Assembly: GCF_016616235.1 (NCBI RefSeq)
Contig: NZ_CP067100.1
Coordinates: forward strand, 372,001-436,000
DNA length: 64,000 nucleotides
Reading direction: 5' to 3'
Origin: Bradyrhizobium diazoefficiens
GTDB taxonomy: Bacteria > Pseudomonadota > Alphaproteobacteria > Rhizobiales > Xanthobacteraceae
Shown here: positions 19,760 to 26,728 of the stretch, in pieces
How positions within the stretch are numbered: the stretch's first letter is position 1
Layout: the number at the start of each line of letters is the position of its first letter
Program-made: the position numbers and the translations under genes
Notes under the pieces: generated by a model
Told to the model about the DNA's origin: nothing
Seen by the model: only the letters and a program-made list of their open reading frames with translations
The model's database searches: none

Positions 19760-20800
19760 GTGACACGAATTGTATGCCTCTTCAACCATAAGGGCGGTGT
19801 CAGCAAGACAACGACCGCCTTCAATCTGGGATGGATGATGGCGTCTAAGGGGGCGCGGGTGATCCTCGCCGATTTCGACCCTCAGTGTAATTTGACCGGC
19901 ATGGTGATGGGCTTCAGAGGTGCCGAAGACCTTGCCGGCATGTATAGCGCCGATCCACCGAACAACGTCCGAGATGGTCTCCTACCCGCTTTTGAATCTC
20001 AACCGCGCGGCATCGTGGCTGTGAAGTGCGTGGAGGTCGTTGGTAACGACAACCTTCTTCTTTTGCCGGGCCATATTCGACTTGCTGAGTACGAAACCAC
20101 CCTGGGTATCGCGCAAGAGCTGAGCGGCTCGCTGCTTGCATTACGTAATCTTCCCGGATCGCTTCGCTTTCTACTCGAAGAAACAGCCAAGGCCAACAGG
20201 GCCGACTATATTCTCGTCGACATGAGCCCCAGCCTAGGGCCACTTAATCAAAATCTGCTGACGACAAGTGATTACTTCATCGTACCACTCCATCCTGATT
20301 ACTTCTCATCAATGGCGCTCGATTCATTGGCTGCGACGCTTCCGCGGTGGAACGCATGGGCACACACTGCTCATAGCATTGAAGCGTTGATAAAAGCCGA
20401 CTATCCATTCCCGCAGCCGCACTCGAAGTTCATTGGCGCCGTGATTCAAAAGTACCGACCGCGCAGCGGCCGCGCGAGTAGTGCGTTTCAGCGATGGATT
20501 GATCAACTCGTCGAGGGCCTGAAGAATACGCTATGCCCCGCGCTCGAAAGGGCGGGAATGCTTGACGTTAAGTCCTTTGTAAAGGCTACTCAGACCGAGC
20601 CGTGGACGCCGATTCTCGAAGTAGCCGACTTCAATAGCTTGATCGCCTTGTCGCAAGAGCACCAGACTCCGATCTACGCGCTGACGGCGGAGCAGATTGA
20701 TCAGGCTGGTGCGGTTTGGAAGCAGACTAAGGAAAACATGACGATCTTTGAGCAAGCGTTCTCTGATTGTGCAGATAAGGTATTTGCGCTGACCAAGTGA
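19760..20800 (+). CDS. ParA/MinD-like deviant Walker ATPase (first gene of ParA-HEPN pair)
   Basis: A 346-residue ATPase. The deviant Walker A HKGGVSKTTT is at residues 10-19 (Lys11 and Lys16), the A' motif ADFDPQCNLTG at 37-47, and a Walker B-like ILVDMSPSLGPL at 151-162, all typical of ParA/Soj. The C-terminal third is larger than in plain ParA. The GTG at 19760 starts exactly at the family N-terminus MTRIVCLFNHKGG; the upstream in-frame extension overlaps the preceding gene. No ParB or parS is nearby. Instead a HEPN-type gene follows after four bases, so the ATPase probably senses something or controls that partner and is not likely to segregate DNA. ATP-dependent dimerisation on DNA is the known behaviour of the family. 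Confidence 0.88.
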   Translation: MTRIVCLFNHKGGVSKTTTAFNLGWMMASKGARVILADFDPQCNLTGMVMGFRGAEDLAGMYSADPPNNVRDGLLPAFESQPRGIVAVKCVEVVGNDNLLLLPGHIRLAEYETTLGIAQELSGSLLALRNLPGSLRFLLEETAKANRADYILVDMSPSLGPLNQNLLTTSDYFIVPLHPDYFSSMALDSLAATLPRWNAWAHTAHSIEALIKADYPFPQPHSKFIGAVIQKYRPRSGRASSAFQRWIDQLVEGLKNTLCPALERAGMLDVKSFVKATQTEPWTPILEVADFNSLIALSQEHQTPIYALTAEQIDQAGAVWKQTKENMTIFEQAFSDCADKVFALTK

Positions 20801-20804
20801 TATT

Positions 20805-21431
20805 GTGACACCCATCGCTCATTTCAACGACGTGTGGTCTCGCTGCGCTCACCTGACCGATATTCAGGCCTACGTCGCCAACAACGTAGCCGCAGCGTTC
20901 CACGCCGATGAACTATTGCGCGTCGAATGGGTCTCGCGGTTCAGTGCGCTCGACCTCTATATTCATGAACTTGTTTTTCAAGGCATGGTAGAAATTTTTG
21001 AGGGACGTCGCACACCCACGCCTGCCTATCTTCGATTCCAAATCTCCAACGAAACAGTGTCGCGGATCAACAGCTCAACCAACGCGGCGGCAAAGCTCGC
21101 GGCGTTTGATCTAGAGATACGAAGCCAGTTGAGCACAGTTACCTATCAGCACCCGGAAAAAATCGCAGAAGGCGTCAGACTGGTCTCAGAAGTCGAGCTA
21201 TGGAACGAGGTAGCACTTGTGCTGGGTGCCAATCAGTCAAATAAAATTGCGCAAGCAAAGTTGATAAAGAAAGGCCTATCCCTAGCATTCGAGCGGCGCA
21301 ACAAGATAGCGCACGAAGGCGACCTGCAACCCACCATTCCACGTCAGCCATGGCCGATCTCTCAGGGTGATCTGCGCGTCGTCGCGACGGACATTGAGTC
21401 TATCGTGCGCGCGATCGACTCAGTCGTTTAA
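20805..21431 (+). CDS. HEPN-domain protein, putative RNase effector (second gene of ParA-HEPN pair)
   Basis: A 208-residue, mostly helical protein. The HEPN hallmark R-x4-H is intact in ERRNKIAHEGD (Arg165, His170), and the helix SALDLYIHELVFQGMVEIFE at 48-67 resembles the first helices of MAE_18760-like HEPN proteins. HEPN proteins with this motif are usually metal-independent RNases acting in toxin-antitoxin and phage-defence systems. The start is a GTG four bases after the ParA-like stop, so the two genes are a tight operon. The ATPase would be the likely sensor or inhibitor and this protein the effector; that pairing role is inference. Confidence 0.75.
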   Translation: MTPIAHFNDVWSRCAHLTDIQAYVANNVAAAFHADELLRVEWVSRFSALDLYIHELVFQGMVEIFEGRRTPTPAYLRFQISNETVSRINSSTNAAAKLAAFDLEIRSQLSTVTYQHPEKIAEGVRLVSEVELWNEVALVLGANQSNKIAQAKLIKKGLSLAFERRNKIAHEGDLQPTIPRQPWPISQGDLRVVATDIESIVRAIDSVV

Positions 21432-21504
21432 CGCATGTGCAGTAGCGAGAGGCTGACCGTCAGAACCGCCAAACAGGTTACCTTCACGAGAGAAGGCTCC
21501 GTTG

Positions 21505-22383
21505 CTAGCGATGCGACCACTGCTCAGCGGCCTTTAGAAGCTCACCAATCGGCCCGGGGTTTTGCTTCACCTGCTCGGGCTTCAGAAACATTTGTATCGA
21601 GCTCTGACCCTTGTTCTCGGCTTCGAGGCCAGCCTCTTCAAGCTTGGTGACGAGCGCGGCCCGTTGATCGGGTCCTACTTTGAAACGAACCGGGCAGTGC
21701 GTCGCGATTTTGCGTGGGAAAAACCATCCGAAGTAGTATCCCGATGTACCCACTGCGATGTGGGTTCGATTGTATGTGACTTTCGGCTCGCTCCCGCCTG
21801 CTGCGATCAATGAGACAATTGCATCCACGGCAGACAGCGCCTCTGCGGGGGTCCGCTTCTCCCAGTATGGGCGATCCGTTTGTTCGGTCGCGCCGCTCTC
21901 CTCCTCTTCGTCACCGCCAAATTCGTATGTATCGAGCACGCGAACGAATTGAAGTACGACCTCGTCGCCAAACTGAAACGCACTTAATTGGATTGCGATC
22001 AACGGGACAGCGCGGTTGAGCAGCCGAATCACGTTGAAGAATCTGCTCGTGATCTCTTCCGCGACGATCACTGCGCGGTGCTCGATCGTCGGCGCACGCT
22101 GCCGCTCCATATCCCAGTACTCAATAGTGCGAATGATATGGCTCGGATCGGTCGCGCCAAGCATGATCTCGATTTCGTACCGCGTTTCGTTGAGCGCGTC
22201 GGACATGATGAAGTCGATACGACCGCCGGTAGGCTGTGTTTTCTCGCGCTGAAAAACGGTCAAGTCACCGAGACCGAGCAACGTGGGGTCGGCGGCAATT
22301 TGCTGCTGCAGCCATGCCTCGCTCAGCCCAAGCGATCGAAGGCGCTGCGGGTTTGCTTTTTTCAGCTTCAATGGTCCGCTCAC
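21505..22383 (-). CDS. PD-(D/E)XK-like nuclease-fold protein
   Basis: A 292-residue protein from a GTG start. Residues 54-75 hold GGRIDFIMSD and then RYEIEIMLGATDPS, the Asp and Glu layout of PD-(D/E)XK nucleases (Asp57, Glu70, Glu72), followed by HIIRTIEYWDMER. The usual Lys after the acidic pair is missing (E-I-E-I-M), so activity is uncertain. The overall plan resembles NucS/DUF91-type proteins. The C-terminal part (about 215-290) looks like a separate small domain (YYFGWFFPRKIATHCPVRFK). The gene converges on the ParA-HEPN operon. Confidence 0.65.
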   Translation of the reverse strand: MSGPLKLKKANPQRLRSLGLSEAWLQQQIAADPTLLGLGDLTVFQREKTQPTGGRIDFIMSDALNETRYEIEIMLGATDPSHIIRTIEYWDMERQRAPTIEHRAVIVAEEITSRFFNVIRLLNRAVPLIAIQLSAFQFGDEVVLQFVRVLDTYEFGGDEEEESGATEQTDRPYWEKRTPAEALSAVDAIVSLIAAGGSEPKVTYNRTHIAVGTSGYYFGWFFPRKIATHCPVRFKVGPDQRAALVTKLEEAGLEAENKGQSSIQMFLKPEQVKQNPGPIGELLKAAEQWSHR

Positions 22384-22423
22384 TCTCTTTCTCTCTTCCC
22401 TGTCTGGCGATCGTCTCAGGCGC

Positions 22424-22693
22424 TTAGCGACTCGTTTTTGCTTTCTTCGTCCGCGCTTCAGGCAATAATGGACGCGGCACTCTTATAGCTTGGACTTTCG
22501 CGATCCTGGCCTCCAGTTCAGGGGGTGGCTCCCCAAACTCGATGGCTTTGAGCGCGTCCGCAAGTGCATTTGCTCGCTCTTTCTTTTTGCGAGCAGTCTC
22601 CGCTCGTGCGGCGCGATCTAACTCGGCACGGATGTGCTTCTCCTGTGCGCTGATTTTTAAGTTCGGACATGCGCTCCTGCGAGACCCGAACAT
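22424..22693 (-). CDS. Small Lys/Arg-rich hypothetical protein, frame uncertain
   Basis: An 89-residue charged, helical frame (RAARAETARKKKERANALAD) from the ATG at 22693. A stronger ribosome site (GCAGGAG) sits before a different ATG at about 22672 in another frame, which opens MSELKNQRTGE and soon turns into improbable Cys/Arg-rich sequence. A single-base slip would join the good start to the good body, so this may be a frameshifted gene or a sequence error. It lies just downstream of the ribbon-helix-helix-like gene on the same strand. Confidence 0.4.
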   Translation of the reverse strand: MFGSRRSACPNLKISAQEKHIRAELDRAARAETARKKKERANALADALKAIEFGEPPPELEARIAKVQAIRVPRPLLPEARTKKAKTSR

Positions 22694-22750
22694 AAGCGAA
22701 TTCAGTTTTCGGAAGGTTACAAGTTGGGCGCAAGCGACCTCTTGATCAGC

Positions 22751-22990
22751 CTAATTGCCCGAGACCATTCGGACCGGGGCCGCCTGAGCGGCCAAACGTT
22801 TTTCTCTCGCCTCATCGAACCGTGCTTTTAAACGCGGTTCAGCGGCCAGTTGGTGCTCAATGAAAAACTTGATCGCCTCACGGATAATCCGCGTTTCTGG
22901 CGCGCCATAGTTCGCTTCGCAGAAATCCCTCAGAAGCCCCGAATAGGGTTCCCCTAAGTTAAACCGCGATCCTGTTTTGCTCTTAGCCAT
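22751..22990 (-). CDS. Ribbon-helix-helix-like DNA-binding protein
   Basis: A 79-residue protein starting MAKSKTGSRFNLGEPYSGLL, with a short strand (SRFNLG) followed by two helices containing ETRIIREAIKFFIEHQLA, the layout of MetJ/Arc/CopG-type antitoxins and repressors. Immediately upstream is a perfect 16-bp palindrome at 23024-23039 with a further half-site near 23003, a natural autoregulation site. An upstream TTG/ATG extension would run into that operator zone and was not used. A toxin partner is not obvious; the next gene downstream is a small basic protein. Confidence 0.6.
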   Translation of the reverse strand: MAKSKTGSRFNLGEPYSGLLRDFCEANYGAPETRIIREAIKFFIEHQLAAEPRLKARFDEAREKRLAAQAAPVRMVSGN

Positions 22991-23002
22991 GCGCCAACCA
23001 AA

Positions 23003-23039
23003 GTACATCAAAGTAGCTGGCGATGTACATCGATGTACA
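23003..23039. promoter_or_regulatory. Operator-like palindrome TGTACATCGATGTACA with extra half-site
   Basis: Positions 23024-23039 form a perfect 16-bp palindrome, made of overlapping GATGTACATC units. GTACATC recurs at 23003-23009, on the side nearer the ribbon-helix-helix-like start. Ribbon-helix-helix proteins bind such short tandem palindromes, so this is the likely self-control site. Confidence 0.6.
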
Positions 23040-23090
23040 ATTTTCTTGCCAAGTGATTCGACTTATGCGAGTCTAGCCGTGTAAAGAAAA

Positions 23091-23116
23091 AGGGCCCCCT
23101 CTTACGAGGGAGCCCT
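23091..23116 (-). terminator. Intrinsic terminator after the tRNA-like gene
   Basis: Eleven-base-pair hairpin with one mismatch (AGGGCCCCCTC / GAGGGAGCCCT, loop TTAC). On the minus strand it is followed by a T-rich run (complement of AAAGAAAAA). It lies seven bases past the CCA of the tRNA-like gene, consistent with that gene being transcribed. Confidence 0.75.
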
Positions 23117-23122
23117 GAGGTT

Positions 23123-23213
23123 TGGCGGGGCCGGTGGGACTCGAACCCACATTCTCCCGATTACAAATCGGGTGCTGTGCGACTTGGCGGTCTTCCAGTT
23201 CAGCTACGTCCCC
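23123..23213 (-). tRNA. tRNA-Thr(TGT)-like gene with enlarged D-loop
   Basis: A 91-nt cloverleaf with encoded CCA. Acceptor GGGGACG/CGGCCCC has one A-G mismatch; D-stem GCTG/CAGC is perfect but closes a 23-nt loop; anticodon stem CCCGA/TCGGG carries loop TTTGTAA (anticodon TGT, Thr); five-base variable loop; T-arm GTGGG-TTCGAGT-CCCAC; discriminator G. A terminator follows. The anticodon says Thr, yet the second base pair and the discriminator differ from usual tRNA-Thr, so the charged amino acid is uncertain. It may supply ACA decoding for the element or be a tRNA-like RNA with another role. Confidence 0.65.
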
Positions 23214-23825
23214 TAAGCTTCTAGTTTTGAGAGCGCCCCTTCCGAAAGGTTGGGGCGTTTTCGATTCGCGCGGCGACTCGACCTTGCGAACACCCGACGA
23301 ACTTAGGTTGCCTCGTCCTGCCGGGTCAAGGACTAGTCCGAGCAGCTGAATCAAATACTAAATATGGTGGATTGTGGGGGATAATTGGGGGCGAGCGCAC
23401 GCCTGCTGTGGAGCTAACTAATGGCAAGTGCTGAGGAATTCCGTCCTTAGAAATACGCGCTTGCTTCGGTCGAAAGTCGCCTTGCTCGCTATTCACAGAT
23501 CTCTCTTTCTTTATCTCCACCGCTAGGTCCACTGCACGCGGTCACGGAGGCGATTTCATCCCGGCCAAGTTTTAGGTTCTCCCCGGCTCTTCTAGTTTTC
23601 AGAAAGCGGATTTTCAGCTCCGAGCGCGAGCGCGTCCGGAGGCCCATAGCGAGTTAGGCACTCCCCGCGATTTAGGGTCCTACCCGGTAGCTCCATTCAC
23701 TCGCGCTCGCGTCCCTCCGTCCTCCACCGCCGCGCACCGTTCCCGATCCGAGATCGCTGTTCGTTCGCGTCAACGCTTTCTTCACCATGATCTTGCGCAA
23801 GCGATGGGCAGCATGGCCGATCGTG

Positions 23826-24213
23826 GTTAACCGGGTTCGCATAGCACCCGTTATGGAATCTTTTCGAGGTCGCGCAAGTCGCGTGCCAGCCTCTTTCGTG
23901 GGCAAATGCATAGCTCCAGCGAAAGGGCCGAAGCCATGTGCCCGGCGCATTAGTGATTCGTTAACGCTCGCGCAGGTTGCGTCGTGTGCATACGAAGGGC
24001 CTCGGCGGAATTCGGCAATATCGAAGCATGCACGCGTGTTCGGGCCATCCGAAGTAGTGTAATTAATTCAAATTGTTGGAAGGCCGAGCACGGCCGTTAA
24101 CGCTGATTCCTTGGGGTTAACGTCGCGACGGGACCCCAATATATGGGGATTGCAAGCAGGCCACCCGCAGATGTGGTGTTAACGGTTGAATATGGTTAAT
24201 TGTAAAGGTTAAC
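23826..24213 (+). repeat. Cluster of six GTTAAC(G) sites
   Basis: GTTAAC occurs at 23826, 23960, 24096, 24116, 24178 and 24208; five of the six continue as GTTAACG in the same direction, and CGTTAACGCT occurs twice exactly (23959 and 24095). Chance would give about one GTTAAC in four kilobases. Confidence 0.65.
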
Positions 24214-24306
24214 GGCCCTCTGGCGCCCCGTTTTGACCCTGCCCGGCCGGCCGATCGCCGATTTTAGCACTCCATTTCGTCCGAAAACCATAGTGCGGCC
24301 AGCCCT

Positions 24307-24427
24307 TGTGACGGCTGTGACACCTGTGACCCCCATTTCCCAGACGCCTACTGCGTTTCCCTATCGTCATGCCATTTTTCGTTTGAGCCTCTGTAGAGAT
24401 AGGTGTCACAGCCGTCACGGCGTCACG
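24307..24427. repeat. Opposed iteron arrays with 18-bp perfect inverted repeat
   Basis: Left array: TGTGAC at 24307, 24316 and 24325, spaced exactly nine bases. Right array, in the opposite direction: GTCACA/GTCACG at 24405, 24414 and 24422. The segments 24308-24325 and 24401-24418 are perfect reverse complements over 18 bases, with a 75-base spacer. This looks like a binding region for an initiator or repressor, just upstream of the gene at 24479. Confidence 0.7.
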
Positions 24428-24478
24428 GCCGCAGTGATCCGCTCGACCACGTCCCTCAGCCCGGCTACCCTCACAGGC

Positions 24479-24874
24479 ATGAAGCGACCCACGCCTCTCA
24501 GCGGCGGTGACAGGAAGGCCGTAGCCAAAGAGCTGCGTCGCTCCGAGGCCATGACTACGATCTACGCGGCGCGATCCGCCGAACTGCGAGAGCAAGGCGA
24601 GCGTCTGATCCGTGAGGCCGATAACCTGCTTTGCCAAAGCTGGAATGAACGGATGTGGAGCAAAGGCGGTCCGGTTGATCCCAGCCCTTACATCACGCAG
24701 GCCCTTAACGGCGGCTACCCCTTGCTCGAGATTGAGTGCTCCCGATGCCGCACGGCGCGCACCGTCGACCTTGCCGAGTTGAAGAGGCCATCGACGACAT
24801 TCATCCACGACCTTGCCGGCCGGCTTGTGTGCAGCAAATGCAAGATGGCAGACAAACGACCGGCATCGCGCTGA
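24479..24874 (+). CDS. Zinc-ribbon-like hypothetical protein
   Basis: A 131-residue protein. The N-terminal half is helical and charged (AVAKELRRSEAM). The C-terminal part has two Cys pairs, CSRCRTARTVDL and LVCSKCKMADKR, about 31 residues apart, suggesting a zinc ribbon. I recall similar C-terminal domains in hypothetical proteins of Rhizobiales, but know of no assigned function. The start lies about 50 bases after the opposed iteron arrays, so expression may be controlled there. The 3' end overlaps the convergent gene at 24801-25223 by 74 bases. Confidence 0.65.
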   Translation: MKRPTPLSGGDRKAVAKELRRSEAMTTIYAARSAELREQGERLIREADNLLCQSWNERMWSKGGPVDPSPYITQALNGGYPLLEIECSRCRTARTVDLAELKRPSTTFIHDLAGRLVCSKCKMADKRPASR

Positions 24875-25223
24875 AGCAGCTCGCCCGCCGCCCGCCTTCT
24901 AAGCTGATGGCTTGGCGCTTGGCGCGCGCCAGCATGGTCCAGACAGGCGAGCTGCCGTCCCAGCCTCGAAGGCGCCCGGAGAACCGCACCTTCAGCCCGG
25001 CCGACGTGATGCGCTCGACCACGAGATGCAGCGCGATCACGTCGCCATCTGACAGCTCCAGACATTCACGCTTGCGAGACCACACGGCGCCCGGGAAGCG
25101 AAACAGGTTCTGCTTCAGCCAGGCACGGCCCCGGTCCGATAACGGTTGCACATCGACCGCAGTGCCGTCGTTCGGTCGCAGCCCGACATCCGCCCGGCGG
25201 AACCAATTCGGAATCAACTTCAT
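24801..25223 (-). CDS. Hypothetical protein, convergent overlap
   Basis: A 140-residue frame beginning MKLIPNWFRRADVGLRPNDG and continuing with VQPLSDRGRAWLKQNL, which reads like a genuine protein for about 95 residues. The last 45 residues (Cys-rich, overlapping the zinc-ribbon gene) look less natural. No domain is recognised. It may be a real gene whose C-terminus has been extended by loss of an earlier stop. Confidence 0.45.
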   Translation of the reverse strand: MKLIPNWFRRADVGLRPNDGTAVDVQPLSDRGRAWLKQNLFRFPGAVWSRKRECLELSDGDVIALHLVVERITSAGLKVRFSGRLRGWDGSSPVWTMLARAKRQAISLEGGRRASCFSAMPVVCLPSCICCTQAGRQGRG

Positions 25224-25421
25224 TGCGGCTTACTAGCCGCGCGTGGCCCGGGCCGCAACGTCGGCTCTTAGCTCCCGAGCGGACGGCTTCGAACTACTGG
25301 GACGAGGTCGGCTTTTGACCCTGAACGGACTTTCGATCCAACTTATTGTTTCGCTCCGATGCAGCCTACTAAATTGAGTGCTTTCAAATACCAAACCTTA
25401 GCGAGTGGGGCGTACTGATGA

Positions 25422-26060
25422 GTGACTAAGGCCAACGCCAGGGTAGACGCGGGAACGATGACGACATTAGTGCTGGACCAACGCGCCCCGCTCTCAGCGG
25501 ATGACGTGGTCACATTTTACGAAAAGCCAAATGTGATCCTTTACAGCCTCGAAGCCACGAGGATCGTCGTCTTACTCATACTTTGCCTCAATGTCGTGCA
25601 GGTCTTGAGCCTATATTTTTTTAAACACGTCTCATTGATCTTTCTGGTGAAGCTCACCTTGCTGATCGATAGCATGCTGCTTCTGCTCTTTCTTGTGGTG
25701 GTTTTGCTGGTCGCAACAGGGTTGACCTTTGTTGCAACTCGCACGGACGTCGGCATTCGATTTAGGCCATTTGGCATGGAAGCGTGGCATCTCTGCGTTC
25801 CCATACACGACATCAAGAGCGTACGAGTGGCAACGTACGGTCCTAACTATGGCAGCGTATACTTGGACCGACGCCGAGAGACGCGAGCGCGAGCACCCAT
25901 CGATTTGATCGCAGCGAATGGCCACGGTACGGCCTGGCTCTCGTTACCTTGGAGCTGGCCGCCACTGATCGGATTTTATGGTTTCAGGAATTCTGATCAA
26001 TTCGCGCGTATCATCTTGGAGCTGAACTCACACCAGCTGAACCACGCCATGTCCCGATAA
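25422..26060 (+). CDS. Two-helix membrane protein, unknown function
   Basis: A 212-residue frame from a GTG; an ATG at 25458 (MTTLVLDQ) is an alternative start. Two long hydrophobic helices lie at about 45-67 and 70-103, followed by a soluble part with short strands (TDVGIRFRPFGMEAWHL, VPIHDIKSVRV) that looks like a small PH-like barrel facing the cytoplasm. No family is recognised. It is isolated, with two more small membrane proteins on the other strand nearby, which hints at a membrane-linked cargo group. Confidence 0.55.
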   Translation: MTKANARVDAGTMTTLVLDQRAPLSADDVVTFYEKPNVILYSLEATRIVVLLILCLNVVQVLSLYFFKHVSLIFLVKLTLLIDSMLLLLFLVVVLLVATGLTFVATRTDVGIRFRPFGMEAWHLCVPIHDIKSVRVATYGPNYGSVYLDRRRETRARAPIDLIAANGHGTAWLSLPWSWPPLIGFYGFRNSDQFARIILELNSHQLNHAMSR

Positions 26061-26408
26061 GTGCGGTCTGCGTAAGTCAACTTTTGGCCCTTAGCCGAAC
26101 CATGCTGATCCTAGTGTGATGTCGGCTTTCGGCAGTAGACCGGACGCCCCACGACGCCTGCCTCAAGCCCCGCTTTTGACCCAAAGCGGTCTCAGTGCCG
26201 GTGGGCAACACCTGCGTGGCAAAAGCGCCCGGAGTTCTCACAAGCACGTTGTGCATCAACCGGCTCTGCTCGGAGGAACTGATTTACGTGACTAACGGAA
26301 TTTCTGAAGCTGCTTCGATTAAGATCAAGTGCGCGATCTGGGGCAGACCTGAAGTGCTTGGCTGAGGGACAAACGGACGCGATTGACCCAAAGCAGCCCA
26401 CCCAGCAT
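26061..26408. other. Non-coding stretch with degenerate dispersed repeat
   Basis: No gene is supported. It contains the repeat copy at 26074-26196 and a further degraded trace near 26340-26400 (GATTGACCCAAAGCAGCCC). Confidence 0.5.
26074..26196. repeat. Degenerate intergenic repeat, copy A
   Basis: Begins AAGTCAACTTTTGGCCCTTAG and ends GCTTTTGACCCAAAGCGGTC. The same layout recurs, diverged, at 27024-27101, and partial traces occur near 25285-25325. It is recognised as a dispersed non-coding repeat by shared end motifs only. Confidence 0.5.
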
Positions 26409-26696
26409 CTAGCCGGGGGGCGGGTGCAGTTTATGCCATTTTGCGCGAGCGGTTTCCTCTGATCCGCCGCGCCGTATTTCATCTTCTCTAAAATCTTTCC
26501 AATACCGGTACGTGCAATATAGCCCGCACAGCCAAAGGAAGACCACAAGCAGAACAAGCGGACGAATGAAGCTTTTCACGAACTCGGTTGGATCGAGAAT
26601 CTTCAGCAAGAAAATCAGGACGAGACATACAGCTCCAGCAACCGCAAAGCCTCGCACTCGAAACCGCCAAACTCGGACTTCCTCTGAAACAGTCAT
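26409..26696 (-). CDS. Small two-helix membrane protein
   Basis: A 95-residue protein with hydrophobic helices at about 14-33 and 42-63 and a charged cytoplasmic tail (KDFREDEIRRGGSEETARAK). No family is recognised. The N-terminus (MTVSEEVRVWRFRVRG) is positively charged, predicting both ends inside. The next gene upstream on the same strand is another small two-helix protein 32 bases away, so the pair may be co-transcribed. Confidence 0.5.
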   Translation of the reverse strand: MTVSEEVRVWRFRVRGFAVAGAVCLVLIFLLKILDPTEFVKSFIRPLVLLVVFLWLCGLYCTYRYWKDFREDEIRRGGSEETARAKWHKLHPPPG

Positions 26697-26728
26697 CGCT
26701 GTTCCTTCAGGTACGTACGCTCTCGCGC

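Larger units (their letters stand above)
23214..24478. other. Non-coding block of about 1.2 kb, candidate replication origin of the element
   Basis: No open frame here looks like a protein. The block holds a hairpin with a T-run at 23234-23261, six GTTAAC sites (23826-24213), an AT-centred palindrome CCCCAATATATGGGG (24134-24148), and two opposed TGTGAC iteron arrays (24307-24330 and 24405-24427). Clusters of short repeats next to AT-rich DNA are typical of P4-like origins. Origin function is inference. Confidence 0.5.

Noticed and set aside
19760..20800. Plasmid-type partition locus
   Set aside because: ParA-like motifs are present, but no ParB gene follows and no parS-like repeat is adjacent; the partner is a HEPN-type protein.
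23073..23354. Frames on both strands over the tRNA-like gene
   Set aside because: The translations are those typically produced by reading through tRNA genes; the cloverleaf and terminator explain the sequence.
23672..23950. Minus-strand frame of 92 codons in the 1.2-kb block
   Set aside because: No ribosome site and no protein-like pattern; the region is better explained as non-coding with repeats.
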